Both the position numbers and the translations under genes were made by a program. Positions 54,145 to 63,085 of a DNA stretch of 64,000 bases are shown one piece after another. Within the stretch, counting starts at the first letter, position 1. Each line of letters opens with the position of its first letter. This DNA comes from Streptomyces alanosinicus (GTDB taxonomy: Bacteria > Actinomycetota > Actinomycetes > Streptomycetales > Streptomycetaceae): the NCBI RefSeq assembly GCF_014650595.1, contig NZ_BMVG01000006.1, positions 310,001 to 374,000 of the forward strand, given 5' to 3'. Under the pieces are notes generated by a model. That model did not search any database. It saw only the letters and a list, made by a program, of their open reading frames with translations, and was not told where the DNA came from.

Positions 54145-54552
54145 ATGGAACCGATCTTCGAACCCGGGCAGCCCGTCTCTCTCGCGCAGGCCCTCGCCTC
54201 CTTCACCGAGCAGTGGAGCCCGCGCATCGTGACCACCGTCAACGACTACGACGTACGCGTGGCGAAGGTGGCGGGCGAACACCTCTGGCACGTCCATGAC
54301 CACACCGACGAGTTCTTCCTGGTCCTCGACGGGGAACTGCACATCGGTCTGCGCGAGCCGGCCGGCGAGCGCACGGTCGTGCTGCCCAGGGGCTCGGTGT
54401 TCACCGTCCCGCGCGGGACCGAGCACAAGCCGTACGCGCGCGTGCCCACCGAGATCCTCGTCCTGGAGCCCAGCGGCACCCTGTCGGTCGGCGACCGGCA
54501 CGAGGAGGTGCCGGACCACGTGGACGCCACCATCGGCCACGCCCTGTCCTGA
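54145..54552 (+). CDS. Cupin domain protein
   Basis: A 135-residue single-domain cupin. Metal ligands are likely in GEHLWHVHDHTDEFFLVLDGELHIGL, and the second motif is VFTVPRGTEHKPYA. ATG 54145 gives a short N-terminus (MEPIFEPGQPVSLAQALAS). It is divergent from the GlxA-type regulator. Its enzymatic or binding role is unknown. Confidence 0.85.
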   Translation: MEPIFEPGQPVSLAQALASFTEQWSPRIVTTVNDYDVRVAKVAGEHLWHVHDHTDEFFLVLDGELHIGLREPAGERTVVLPRGSVFTVPRGTEHKPYARVPTEILVLEPSGTLSVGDRHEEVPDHVDATIGHALS

Positions 54553-54617
54553 CGGTTCATCGGAATCCATGGGTCGGGCCGGTGTCCCCCAGGTGAACTT
54601 CGGTTGCAGACAGGCAA

Positions 54618-54637
54618 GTTGACCAACCTTGGGCAAC
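54618..54637. promoter_or_regulatory. 20-base imperfect palindrome upstream of the RTX gene
   Basis: GTTGACCAACCTTGGGCAAC matches its reverse complement except at two symmetric pairs. It lies 65 bases before the ATG of the RTX-repeat gene and could be an operator. No other structure is seen in the 150-base gap. Confidence 0.45.
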
Positions 54638-54702
54638 GGCCGCGAGTCGGACGTGGGGTAAGGCACACCACTGGCCACGTCCCTTCCGGAGGACCACCCG
54701 CC

Positions 54703-55542
54703 ATGAGCCGCATACCGTCCGTACCCGCACTGGCCCTCGCCCTCGGCGCCGCCCTGGCCGTACCTCTCACCCTCGCCGGTACGGCCGGCGCCGCCACGGC
54801 ACCGGCCACCGCCGCCGTCAACCAGTACGACTGGCAGCTCACCTACCGGGCGGCAGCCGGGCAGAACAACAACGCCACCGTCACCGCGTCGCTCACCGCG
54901 GACCGCACGGGCATCACCTATGTGATCGACGACGTCGTGCGGATCAGCGCGGGCCACGACTGCGTCTACCCCGACAGCGCGGACCACACGAAGGTCTCCT
55001 GCACCGTCACCCGCGTGGACAGCCAGGATCCCTACGCCGCTCTGGTCATGGACCTCGGCGACCGCGACGACACGGTCGTCTACAAGAACGCCACCGACCA
55101 GGTCTACTCCTACGCCGAGATCTCGCTGGGCGCGGGCAACGACAAGGCGACCGACTCCGGCCGTCTCGACGGTGCCTATGTCTCGGGTGACGCGGGTGAC
55201 GACACCATCACGGTGGGCAGGCTGGGCCTGGCCTGGGGCGGCGCCGGCGACGACAGGATCGACGCGAGCGGCGGCGACAACATCGTGAAGGGCGGCAGCG
55301 GCGACGATGTCCTGCACGGCGGCGCCGGCGCCCAGGACCTCTCCGGCGACGACGGCAACGACACGATCACCGGCGGATCCGGCGCCGACACCCTGTACGG
55401 CGGCAGGGGCGACGACGTCCTCCACGGCGACAGCGGCGACGACCGGCTGTACGGCAACAGCGGGAACGACAAGCTGTACGGCGGCGCCGGCCGGGACATG
55501 CTCTCCGGCGGCCCCGGCACGGATGTGATCCACCAGGACTGA
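54703..55542 (+). CDS. Secreted RTX-type calcium-binding repeat protein
   Basis: A 279-residue protein with a signal peptide (MSRIPSVPALALALGAALAV, cleavage near GAA-TAP). Residues about 150-275 consist of nonapeptide repeats GGxGxDxLx, for example GGSGDDVLHGGAGAQDLSGDDGN and LYGNSGNDKLYGGAGRDMLS, which bind calcium in a parallel beta-roll. The central part has two cysteines. ATG 54703 follows GGAGG by 10 bases. No enzymatic domain is seen. Confidence 0.87.
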   Translation: MSRIPSVPALALALGAALAVPLTLAGTAGAATAPATAAVNQYDWQLTYRAAAGQNNNATVTASLTADRTGITYVIDDVVRISAGHDCVYPDSADHTKVSCTVTRVDSQDPYAALVMDLGDRDDTVVYKNATDQVYSYAEISLGAGNDKATDSGRLDGAYVSGDAGDDTITVGRLGLAWGGAGDDRIDASGGDNIVKGGSGDDVLHGGAGAQDLSGDDGNDTITGGSGADTLYGGRGDDVLHGDSGDDRLYGNSGNDKLYGGAGRDMLSGGPGTDVIHQD

Positions 55543-55553
55543 CCGGCCGGGGT

Positions 55554-55591
55554 TTTCCACAGGCGTCGAAGGTTTCCACAGGCGCCGAAGG
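55554..55591 (+). repeat. Tandem 19-base repeat (TTTCCACAGGCG)
   Basis: Two adjacent copies (18 of 19 bases identical) just before the NHL-thioredoxin gene. Each contains TTTCCACA, a near-match to a DnaA box. They may be regulatory or simply duplicated promoter DNA. Confidence 0.5.
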
Positions 55592-55622
55592 GCTGTCGGC
55601 GCCGGCTGGCACTCTTGGAGCC

Positions 55623-57452
55623 ATGACCGACTCCGCACCTCGACGTGTCCGCGTCCGCGCCCCCGAGCTGATCGGCAAGGGCGGCTGGCTGAACACCGGC
55701 GACACCCAGTACACCCTTGCCGACCTGCGCGGACGCATCGTCGTCCTCGACTTCTGGACCTTCTGCTGCATCAACTGCCTGCATGTCCTGGACGAGCTGC
55801 GCGAGCTGGAGGAGAAGCACCGGGACACCGTGGTGGTCATCGGTGTGCACTCCCCGAAGTTCGTGCACGAGGCGGAGCACCAGGCGGTCGTCGACGCGGT
55901 GGAGCGCTACGGCGTGGCGCACCCGGTGCTGGACGACCCGGAGCTGGCCACCTGGAAGCAGTACGCGGTGCGGGCCTGGCCGACCCTGGTCGTGATCGAC
56001 CCGGAGGGTTATGTCGTCGCCCAGCACGCGGGCGAGGGCCATGTGCACGCCATCGAGCGGCTGGTGACGGAGCTGGAGGCCGAGCACGCGGCGAAGGGCA
56101 CCCTGCGCCGCGGCGACGGTCCGTACGTTCCGCCGGAGCCCGAGCCGACGACGCTGCGTTTCCCGGGCAAGGCGCTGCCGCTGCCCGGTGGGACGTTCCT
56201 GGTCAGCGATACCACCCGGCATCAGCTGGTGGAGCTGGCCGAGGACGCCGAGACCGTCGTACGCCGCATCGGCTCGGGCGGTCGCGGGTTCGTGGACGGC
56301 GGCCCGGACCAGGCGTCCTTCAGCGAGCCGCAGGGCCTCGCCCTCCTCGACGACGGCTCGGTGGTGGTGGCCGACACCGTCAACCACGCCCTGCGCCGCC
56401 TGGACCTCGCCACCGGTGCGGTGAGCACCCTGGCCGGCACCGGCAGACAGTGGTGGCAGGGGTCGGCCACCGCCGGCCCGGCCCGTGCCGTCGACCTCTC
56501 CTCCCCCTGGGACGTGGCGGTCTTCGGCGGCCGGGTGTGGATCGCCATGGCGGGCGTCCACCAGCTGTGGACGTACGACCCCGCGGCGGACACGGTCGAG
56601 GTGGCCGCGGGCACCACCAACGAGGGCCTGGTCGACGGCCCCGGCGCCGAGGCCTGGTTCGCCCAGCCCTCCGGCCTCGCGGCCGGCGCCGGCCGGCTCT
56701 GGCTCGCCGACTCCGAGACGTCCGCCCTGCGCTGGGTGGATCCCGACGGATCCGTCCACACGGCCGTCGGTACCGGTCTGTTCGACTTCGGTCACCGTGA
56801 CGGCGCCGCCGGGCAGGCGCTGTTCCAGCACCCGCTGGGTGTCACCGCCCTGCCGGACGGCTCGGTCGCGGTCGCCGACACCTACAACCACGCCCTGCGG
56901 CGCTACGACCCGGCGACCGGTGAGGTCACGACCCTCGCCACGGATCTGCGCGAGCCCAGCGACGCCGTGCTCGCCGGCGCGGACATCGTGGTCGTGGAGT
57001 CGGCCCGGCACCGGCTGACCCGGCTGCGGCTGCCGGAGGAGGCGGTGCGGGTGGAGCCGGTCGCGCACCGCACGCAGCGCGCGGCCACCGAGGTCGCCCC
57101 GGGCCGGCTGAGACTGGACGTCGTCTTCCAGGCCCCGCCCGGCCAGAAGCTGGACACCCGGTACGGCCCCTCCACCCGTCTGCTGGTGTCCTCCACCCCG
57201 CCCGAGCTGCTGCTCAAGGGGGAGGGCGCGGACACGGAGCTGAGCCGCGAGCTGGAGCTGAACCCCGCCGTCCCGGAGGGGGTCCTGCATGTCTCGGCGA
57301 TGGCGGCCTCCTGCGACACTCCGTCCGGGAGCGGCTCCGCCGACGCGTACCCCGCCTGCCATGTCCACCAGCAGGACTGGGGCGTCCCGGTCCGCCTCAC
57401 CGAGGGCGCGACGGACCGGTTGCCGCTGGTGCTGGCGGGGATGGACGAGTAG
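55623..57452 (+). CDS. NHL-repeat protein with thioredoxin-like domain
   Basis: A 609-residue protein. The N-terminal thioredoxin-like domain (about residues 20-160) contains LDFWTFCCINCLHVLDELRELEEKH, with the redox CxxC read as CINC. A six-bladed NHL-type beta-propeller follows, with repeats such as GLALLDDGSVVVADTVNHALRRLDLATGAVSTLAG and GVTALPDGSVAVADTYNHALRRYDPATGEV. No signal peptide is seen, so it is probably cytoplasmic. The substrate is unknown. Confidence 0.88.
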   Translation: MTDSAPRRVRVRAPELIGKGGWLNTGDTQYTLADLRGRIVVLDFWTFCCINCLHVLDELRELEEKHRDTVVVIGVHSPKFVHEAEHQAVVDAVERYGVAHPVLDDPELATWKQYAVRAWPTLVVIDPEGYVVAQHAGEGHVHAIERLVTELEAEHAAKGTLRRGDGPYVPPEPEPTTLRFPGKALPLPGGTFLVSDTTRHQLVELAEDAETVVRRIGSGGRGFVDGGPDQASFSEPQGLALLDDGSVVVADTVNHALRRLDLATGAVSTLAGTGRQWWQGSATAGPARAVDLSSPWDVAVFGGRVWIAMAGVHQLWTYDPAADTVEVAAGTTNEGLVDGPGAEAWFAQPSGLAAGAGRLWLADSETSALRWVDPDGSVHTAVGTGLFDFGHRDGAAGQALFQHPLGVTALPDGSVAVADTYNHALRRYDPATGEVTTLATDLREPSDAVLAGADIVVVESARHRLTRLRLPEEAVRVEPVAHRTQRAATEVAPGRLRLDVVFQAPPGQKLDTRYGPSTRLLVSSTPPELLLKGEGADTELSRELELNPAVPEGVLHVSAMAASCDTPSGSGSADAYPACHVHQQDWGVPVRLTEGATDRLPLVLAGMDE

Positions 57453-57460
57453 CCGCCCGC

Positions 57461-58810
57461 TCAGCTCGCCAGAAAGGCCGTCAGGGCGTTCGCCAGCATG
57501 AACGGGTCGTCGGCGCCGCAGAGTTCACGGACGCTGTGCATGGAGAGGATCGCCACGCCGATGTCCACGGTCCGGATGCCGTGCCGGGCCGCGGTGATCG
57601 GGCCGATGGTGGTGCCGCACGGCATGGAGTTGTTGGAGACGAAGTTCTGGAAGGGGACGTTCGCCTTCTCGCAGGCGGCGGCGAAGACGGCGCGGCCCGA
57701 ACCGTCGGTGGCATAGCGGTTGTTGACGTTGACCTTGAGGATCGGGCCGCCGTTGACGCGGGGGTGGTGCGTCGGGTCGTGCCGCTCCGCGTAGTTGGGG
57801 TGGACGGCGTGGCCGGTGTCGGAGGACAGGCACACCGTGCCGGCGAAGGCGCGGGCCCGGTCCTCGTAGGAGCCGCCGCGGGCGAACACCGAGCGTTCCA
57901 GCACGGATCCGAGCAGCGGGCCGTCCGCGCCGCTGTCCGACTGGGAGCCGTTCTCCTCGTGGTCGAAGGCGGCCAGCACCGGGATACGGGTCAGCGGTGC
58001 GCCGCAGGTCGCGACGGCGGCCAGCGCGGCCACGCCCGCGTGCACCGACAGCAGGTTGTCCATCCGCGGACCGGCGACCAGGTCCCGGTCCCGGCCGAGG
58101 TAGGCCGGTGCCTCCACCGGGTGCGTCATCAGGTCCCAGCCGGTGACCGAGCCGGCCGCGAGCCCGGCCTCCTGCTCCAGGAAGGCGATCAGATCGCCGT
58201 CGCGCACATCGTCACCGAGGCCCCAGACGGGCTGCAGATGGCGCTGCTTGTCGAGCTTGAGCCCCTCGGTGCTGACCGAGCGGTCCAGGTGGATGGCGAG
58301 CTGGGGCACCCGCAGCAGCGGCCGGTCCACGTTGACCAGCACCGTGGAGCCGTCGCGCAGGCTCAGCCGGCCGGCCAGGCCCAGGTCGCGGTCCAGCCAG
58401 GAGTTCATCAGCGGGCCGCCGTAGATCTCGACGGCGACCTGGCGCCAGCCGTGCGCTCCGCTGTCGGGCCGCGGCTTGATCCGCAGGTTCGGGGAGTCGG
58501 TGTGCGCGCCGACGATGTGGAACGGCGTGTGTGCCACGGCGTCCTCGGGGACGTACCAGGCGACGATCGCGCCGCCGCGCAGCACGTACTTGCCGCCGGT
58601 CGATCCGTCCCAGGCGTCCGTCTCCGCGACCTGCCGGAAGCCTGCCTTCTCCAGCCGCTCGGCGGCGCCTGCCACCGCGTGGTACGGCGACGGGCCGGCC
58701 GCCAGGAAGGACATCAGGTCGTCGGTGTGGCCGCGGTCGAAGGTGAGAGGGGGGCGCGAAGCGCTCCTTGGAGGGGCGGCGGCGGGCGACGGGCGGGAGG
58801 GTGCGGTCAT
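57461..58810 (-). CDS. M18-family aminopeptidase
   Basis: A 449-residue dinuclear zinc aminopeptidase of the aspartyl-aminopeptidase family. Metal-binding stretches are IVGAHTDSPNLRIKP, VLAAFDHEENGSQSDSGADGPLL and the final ADDPFMLANALTAFL region with IGVAILSMHSVREL. ATG 58810 starts after an ATG-rich promoter region. It removes acidic N-terminal residues in the cytoplasm. Confidence 0.9.
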   Translation of the reverse strand: MTAPSRPSPAAAPPRSASRPPLTFDRGHTDDLMSFLAAGPSPYHAVAGAAERLEKAGFRQVAETDAWDGSTGGKYVLRGGAIVAWYVPEDAVAHTPFHIVGAHTDSPNLRIKPRPDSGAHGWRQVAVEIYGGPLMNSWLDRDLGLAGRLSLRDGSTVLVNVDRPLLRVPQLAIHLDRSVSTEGLKLDKQRHLQPVWGLGDDVRDGDLIAFLEQEAGLAAGSVTGWDLMTHPVEAPAYLGRDRDLVAGPRMDNLLSVHAGVAALAAVATCGAPLTRIPVLAAFDHEENGSQSDSGADGPLLGSVLERSVFARGGSYEDRARAFAGTVCLSSDTGHAVHPNYAERHDPTHHPRVNGGPILKVNVNNRYATDGSGRAVFAAACEKANVPFQNFVSNNSMPCGTTIGPITAARHGIRTVDIGVAILSMHSVRELCGADDPFMLANALTAFLAS

Positions 58811-58833
58811 GGGATTCACCTTAACGACGTGCA

Positions 58834-58864
58834 CGGGCCCGCTCCCGGAAAGGGAGCGGGCCCG
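58834..58864. terminator. Strong hairpin terminator between acyl-CoA dehydrogenase and M18 genes
   Basis: CGGGCCCGCTCCC pairs with GGGAGCGGGCCCG (13 bases) around GGAAA. It lies downstream of the acyl-CoA dehydrogenase gene and upstream of the M18 start. Confidence 0.85.
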
Positions 58865-58900
58865 CACAGGATCTACAGGGACGTATCCGACAACGGCTTT

Positions 58901-60727
58901 CTAGAAGGCGGCCTCGTCCAGCTCCATCAGGTCCAGCTCGACGCCCTCGGCGACCTTGCGGGCGAGGGTGACGCCCGGCAGGACGTTCGCCGCGAAGAAC
59001 TTCGCCGCGGCGATCTTGCCGGTGTAGAAGGCCTGGTCCTTGGCGGAGGCCGAGGCCAGCTTCTCGGCGGCGATCGCGGCGCCCTTCAGCAGCAGGTAGC
59101 CGACGACGACGTCACCGGAGGCCAGCAGCAGGCGGGTGGTGTTCAGGCCCACCTTGTAGATGTTCTTGGTGTCCTGCTCGGTGGCCGCGAGGTCGGTCAG
59201 CATCAGGCCGACGATCGCCTCCAGCTCCACGGCCGCCTTGGCCAGGTGCTCACGGGCGCCGGCCAGCTGCTCGCCGCCGGTGCCGAGCGCCAGGAACTTC
59301 TTGATGTCCTCGGCGAGGGAGTTCAGCGCGGCGCCCTGGTTGCGGACGATCTTCCGGAAGAAGAAGTCCTGGCCCTGGATCGCGGTGGTGCCCTCGTACA
59401 GGGTGTCGATCTTGGAGTCCCGGATGTACTGCTCGATCGGGTACTCCTGCAGGAAGCCGGAGCCGCCGAAGGTCTGCAGCGACTGGGCCAGCTGCTCGTA
59501 GCCCTTCTCGGAGCCGTAGCCCTTGACGATCGGCAGCAGCAGGTCGTTCAGCGCGTTCTCGGCGGCGGCGTCCTCGCCGTTCGCCTCCTTGACCTGGATC
59601 GCGTCCTGGACCGAGGCGGTGTACAGCACCAGGGCGCGCATGCCCTCCGCGTACGCCTTCTGCGTCATCAGCGAGCGGCGCACGTCGGGGTGGTGGGTGA
59701 CGGTGACCTTCGGCGCGGTCTTGTCCAGGAAGTTCGCCAGGTCGGGACCCTGGACGCGCTCCTTGGCGTACTCCAGCGCGTTCAGGTAGCCCGTGGACAG
59801 GGTGGAGATCGCCTTCGTGCCGACCATCATGCGGGCGAACTCGATGATGCGGAACATCTGGCGGATGCCCTCGTGCTTGTCACCGATGAGCCAGCCCTTG
59901 GCGGGGTGCCGGTCGCCGAAGGTCATCTCGCAGGTGTTCGAGGCCTTCAGGCCCATCTTGTGCTCGACGTTGGTGGCGTAGACGCCGTTGCGCTCGCCCA
60001 GCTCGCCGGTCTCGAAGTCGAACTCGTACTTCGGCACGAGGAAGAGGGACAGGCCCTTGGTGCCGGGGCCGGCGCCCTCGGGACGCGCGAGCACGTAGTG
60101 GAGGATGTTCTCCGACATGTCGTGCTCACCGGAGGTGATGAAGCGCTTCACACCCTCGATGTGCCAGGAGCCGTCCTCCTGCTGGACGGCCTTGGTGCGG
60201 CCGGCGCCCACGTCGGAGCCCGCGTCGGGCTCGGTGAGCACCATCGTGGAGCCCCACTGCTTCTCCACGGCGATCTTGGCTATGTGCTTCTGGACCTCGT
60301 TGCCCTCCTCGAAGAGGATGCCGGCGAACGCCGGGCCCGAGGAGTACATCCACACGGCCGGGTTGGCGCCCAGGATCAGCTCGGCGTAGGCCCAGATCAG
60401 GGAGCGCGGCGAGGTGGTGCCGCCGATCTCCTCGGGCAGGCCGAGCCGCCAGTACTCGGAGTCCATGAAGGCCTGGTAGCTCTTCTTGAAGGAGGCCGGG
60501 ACCGGCGCGGTGTTGGTTTCCGGGTCGAAGACCGGCGGGTTGCGGTCGGCGTCGGCGAAGGACTCGGCCAGCTCGTTCTCCGAGAGGCGGGTCATCTCAT
60601 CGAGGATGCTCTTGGCGGTGTCGACGTCCATCTCCTCGAACGGGCCGGTGCCGTACACCTTGTCGCGCCCCAGCACTTCGAAGAGGTTGAATTCGATGTC
60701 GCGGAGATTCGGCTTGTAGTGCCCCAT
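58901..60727 (-). CDS. Large acyl-CoA dehydrogenase (FadE5-like, about 608 residues)
   Basis: A 608-residue flavoprotein dehydrogenase of the long form, with the FAD/acyl region LTEPDAGSDVGAGRTKAVQQ, the core GIRQMFRIIEFARMMVGTKA and the catalytic base in DTLYEGTTAIQGQDFFF. A C-terminal extension domain follows. ATG 60727 starts MGHYKPNLRD, the usual opening of the family. It oxidises medium- to long-chain acyl-CoAs in the cytoplasm. A TACC-N4-GGTA palindrome 82 bases upstream may bind a TetR repressor. Confidence 0.9.
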   Translation of the reverse strand: MGHYKPNLRDIEFNLFEVLGRDKVYGTGPFEEMDVDTAKSILDEMTRLSENELAESFADADRNPPVFDPETNTAPVPASFKKSYQAFMDSEYWRLGLPEEIGGTTSPRSLIWAYAELILGANPAVWMYSSGPAFAGILFEEGNEVQKHIAKIAVEKQWGSTMVLTEPDAGSDVGAGRTKAVQQEDGSWHIEGVKRFITSGEHDMSENILHYVLARPEGAGPGTKGLSLFLVPKYEFDFETGELGERNGVYATNVEHKMGLKASNTCEMTFGDRHPAKGWLIGDKHEGIRQMFRIIEFARMMVGTKAISTLSTGYLNALEYAKERVQGPDLANFLDKTAPKVTVTHHPDVRRSLMTQKAYAEGMRALVLYTASVQDAIQVKEANGEDAAAENALNDLLLPIVKGYGSEKGYEQLAQSLQTFGGSGFLQEYPIEQYIRDSKIDTLYEGTTAIQGQDFFFRKIVRNQGAALNSLAEDIKKFLALGTGGEQLAGAREHLAKAAVELEAIVGLMLTDLAATEQDTKNIYKVGLNTTRLLLASGDVVVGYLLLKGAAIAAEKLASASAKDQAFYTGKIAAAKFFAANVLPGVTLARKVAEGVELDLMELDEAAF

Positions 60728-60808
60728 GGCGACGGCTCCGTAGAGGGATCGGCGAGGCACTGGCTCCTCGCACCTAGTTCACGTACCAACAAGTAGCTAC
60801 GATGATGC

Positions 60809-60820
60809 TACCCGTCGGTA
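60809..60820. promoter_or_regulatory. TACCCGTCGGTA palindrome upstream of the acyl-CoA dehydrogenase
   Basis: A TACC-N4-GGTA inverted repeat, with a GTAGC/GCTAC inverted repeat just beside it. Both are in the promoter region of the fatty-acid oxidation gene. The regulator is not known. Confidence 0.35.
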
Positions 60821-60922
60821 ATAAGAAGCAACCCCTATCGGCCCAAGTGTGAGAAGGGTCTACTACCCACTTAAATTCTTGCGCGCCCCACCGCGCCGCT
60901 CCCGCTCGGTACGCTTGCGCCC

Positions 60923-61402
60923 ATGTACGGATACGGCCAGCCCATGGATGGTGGCGCTGCTCAGCAGCAGTACGGCTCGCCGCAGCAGATGCCGGGCGGT
61001 GTCGGCGGGTACGGCCAGCAGCCCCCGCTCTACCCGGAGCCGTCCCCGCCCTCGCTCGCGGACGCGGTGCGCGCCTTCACCACCGGGCAGATGTCCGCCG
61101 AGGACTTCCAGCAGATCTTCGCCACGTCGAAGGTGTACTGCCCACGCGGTGACACCCCGGGCTTCCTTGCCCTGCACAACACCCAGCAGCCGGTGATCCC
61201 GATGTTCACCTCGCTGAAGGAACTGCGCCGGTACGCGGGCAAGGAGTCCAAGTACTTCGTGATCACCGGCGCGGAGGTGATCGACCTGCTGCCCACCGGC
61301 TACGGCTGCGTCCTGGACATGGAGGGCGAGCACCGGATGGTGTTCGACGCGAAGGCGGTCGAGCAGATGGTCGACTTCGCGATGCGGCGGATGTACGGCT
61401 GA
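60923..61402 (+). CDS. SseB-family protein
   Basis: A 159-residue protein. A Gln/Gly/Tyr/Pro-rich N-terminus of about 40 residues precedes the SseB domain (FLALHNTQQPVIPMFTSLKELRRYAGKESKYFVITGAEVIDLLPTGYGCVLD). The C-terminal helix is AVEQMVDFAMRRMYG. The SseB name comes from E. coli, where the family's biochemical role is unclear. A perfect hairpin terminator follows at 61441. Confidence 0.85.
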   Translation: MYGYGQPMDGGAAQQQYGSPQQMPGGVGGYGQQPPLYPEPSPPSLADAVRAFTTGQMSAEDFQQIFATSKVYCPRGDTPGFLALHNTQQPVIPMFTSLKELRRYAGKESKYFVITGAEVIDLLPTGYGCVLDMEGEHRMVFDAKAVEQMVDFAMRRMYG

Positions 61403-61440
61403 CCCGCGCCCCTGATCGTGAGCCGGCCGGAGCCGGCCGT

Positions 61441-61468
61441 GAGCCCGGAGGGAATTCCCTCCGGGCTC
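61441..61468. terminator. Perfect 28-base palindromic terminator after the SseB gene
   Basis: GAGCCCGGAGGGAA is followed directly by its reverse complement TTCCCTCCGGGCTC and then TCTCTGTTGG. It would form a 12-14-pair stem with a tiny loop. Confidence 0.85.
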
Positions 61469-61533
61469 TCTCTGTTGGGAGTGGCAGAAAGTTCAATGCT
61501 CAACTAAAGTGGGCGCACAAGGAGGTACCTTCC

Positions 61534-62260
61534 ATGCCTGCACACGTACATCATCGACGGGATCTTCGACCACCAGGACTCGCAGGGCGGTGGCGGCACC
61601 ATCACCAACGGTGACACCCAGTGGATGACCGCGGGCTCGGGCCTGCTGCACATCGAGGCCCCGCCGGAGTCCCTCGTCATGTCCGGCGGCCTCTTCCACG
61701 GGCTGCAGCTGTGGGTGAACCTCCCGGCCAAGGACAAGATGATGGCCCCGCGCTACCAGGACATCCGCGGCGGCAGCGTCCAGCTGCTGACGACCGCGGA
61801 CGGCGGTGCCCTGCTGCGGGTCATCGCGGGCGAGCTGGCCGGCCACCAGGGTCCCGGCATCACCCACACCCCGATCACGATGATCCACGCGACCGTCGCC
61901 CCCGGCGCCGAGGTCACCCTGCCCTGGCGCGAGGACTTCAACGGTCTGGCCTACGTCCTCGCGGGCCGCGGCAGCGTCGGCGCCGAGCGCCGTCCGATCC
62001 ACCTGGGCCAGACCGCGGTCTTCGGCGCCGGCGGTTCGCTGACCGTCCGCGCGGACGAGAAGCAGGACTCCCACACGCCGGACCTGGAGGTCGTCCTCCT
62101 CGGCGGACAGCCCATCCGTGAGCCCATGGCCCACTACGGCCCGTTCGTCATGAACACCAAGGACGAACTCATGCAGGCCTTCGAGGACTTCCAGAAGGGC
62201 CGCCTGGGGACGATCCCGGCGGTGCACGGGATGACCGAGGGCGGGCCGCAGGGCCGCTAG
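61534..62260 (+). pseudogene. Pirin-family gene with deleted N-terminal coding part (phiC31 attB region lost)
   Basis: AAGGAGGTACC and ATGCCTGCA at 61521-61542 are the expected start of a pirin gene. Immediately after it the sequence jumps, in another frame, to TYIIDGIFDHQDSQGGGG, which in intact Streptomyces pirins lies about 85-90 codons in. The rest (238 codons) is normal pirin: GDTQWMTAGSGLLHIEAPP, LWVNLPAKDKMMAPRYQDI, and a cupin C-terminal domain. The start frame ends after about 27 codons, and the pirin frame's first ATG is 61625. In S. coelicolor the missing part contains phage phiC31 attB. The stop codon TAG abuts a MITE-like element. Confidence 0.85.
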
Positions 62261-62480
62261 GGCCTGTCGGCAAACTCCCTCCCCCACTGCCTTGAGGGCG
62301 TGGGAGGTGCCCCCAGCCCGGCGGGGTCTGGCACGCACTCCCCCAGAGGGGGCACCCCCAGCGGCGTTGTCGTCGGTCGCCGACACGCCGTGTCGACTCC
62401 CTCCTCCGCCTTGCAGCTGCACGCGCCAGTCCCCGCCGGGCCCGCCCTCCGGGCGGACGACGGGAGTTTGACGACAGGCC
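62261..62480. mobile_element. 220-base MITE-like element at the pirin stop codon
   Basis: Terminal inverted repeats GGCCTGTCGGCAAACTCCC and GGGAGTTTGACGACAGGCC (one mismatch) are flanked by CTAG on both sides, consistent with a 4-base target duplication (62257-62260 and 62481-62484). The inside has CTCCCCCA/GGGAGGTGCCCCCA-type palindromes and no gene. The left CTAG contains the pirin stop codon. The CTAG duplication and GGCCTGT ends suggest mobilisation by an IS5-family transposase, not present here. Confidence 0.75.
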
Positions 62481-62701
62481 CTAGGCCCGTCGGAAGCCGG
62501 TCGAAAGCTCGTCTCCCGTACTGGGCGGGGCCGTATCGGGGCTCCTGGCAACACGCCGCGCCGACACGGATGGCCCAACTCCGCAAGGCGTCGCACCGGG
62601 CGGGCCCCTAGCGTCGCAAGTGCGCTACTCGTTCCAGTGCGCGCTTGAGTGGTCGCTCCTGGTGGCCGACACCTCGCGCACAACCAGTTCAGGAGACACA
62701 T

Positions 62702-62929
62702 ATGAGCAGCATTCGCAGGGCCGTGGCGTGCACGGCGGCAAGCGTCCTCCTCTCCGTCGGCGGCCTCGCGATGGCCGCCCCCGCCCAGGCCGACCCCGCG
62801 CCGACAGCATCCGTCCAGGTGAGCACGCCCACGGTCGGCCTCCTCGGCAACGGCGGCGGCGACAACGGGGCCAACTGCGGCCTGCTGGGCCTCGGTTGCC
62901 TCCTGCACGGGGTCCTCGGCATCCTCTGA
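62702..62929 (+). CDS. Small secreted protein, 75 residues
   Basis: ATG 62702 (AGGAG 9 bases upstream) encodes a signal peptide (SIRRAVACTAASVLLSVGGLAMAAPAQA) and a mature part of about 45 residues. The mature part is Gly-, Asn- and Leu-rich with two cysteines (NGANCGLLGLGCLLHG). Its size and hydrophobic GLLGLGCLLHGVLGIL end recall small Streptomyces surface peptides but it is not a chaplin. It ends at a strong terminator. Confidence 0.75.
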   Translation: MSSIRRAVACTAASVLLSVGGLAMAAPAQADPAPTASVQVSTPTVGLLGNGGGDNGANCGLLGLGCLLHGVLGIL

Positions 62930-62952
62930 GGACCACGGCACCTCAGCCGGCA

Positions 62953-62989
62953 GTGAGCGGCCGCCTCGCGCAGAGAGGCGGCCGCTCAC
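62953..62989. terminator. 15-base-stem terminator after the small secreted protein
   Basis: GTGAGCGGCCGCCTC pairs with GAGGCGGCCGCTCAC around GCGCAGA. A second hairpin with GTACGGGGCC/GGCCCCGTAC arms follows within 60 bases. Confidence 0.85.
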
Positions 62990-63085
62990 GCCTGTACGGG
63001 GCCCGGCGCCGCCCGGCCGGGCACGCCTCACCCGGCCGGCCCCGTACGGCAGGACACCCGCCGGCGCCCATGATCGGCTGGAGGG

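Noticed and set aside
52543..55638. A 1031-codon minus-strand frame covering LURP, AraC, cupin and RTX genes
   Set aside because: Only its last 164 codons (LURP-like protein) have coding character; the rest is antisense or out of frame to recognised genes.
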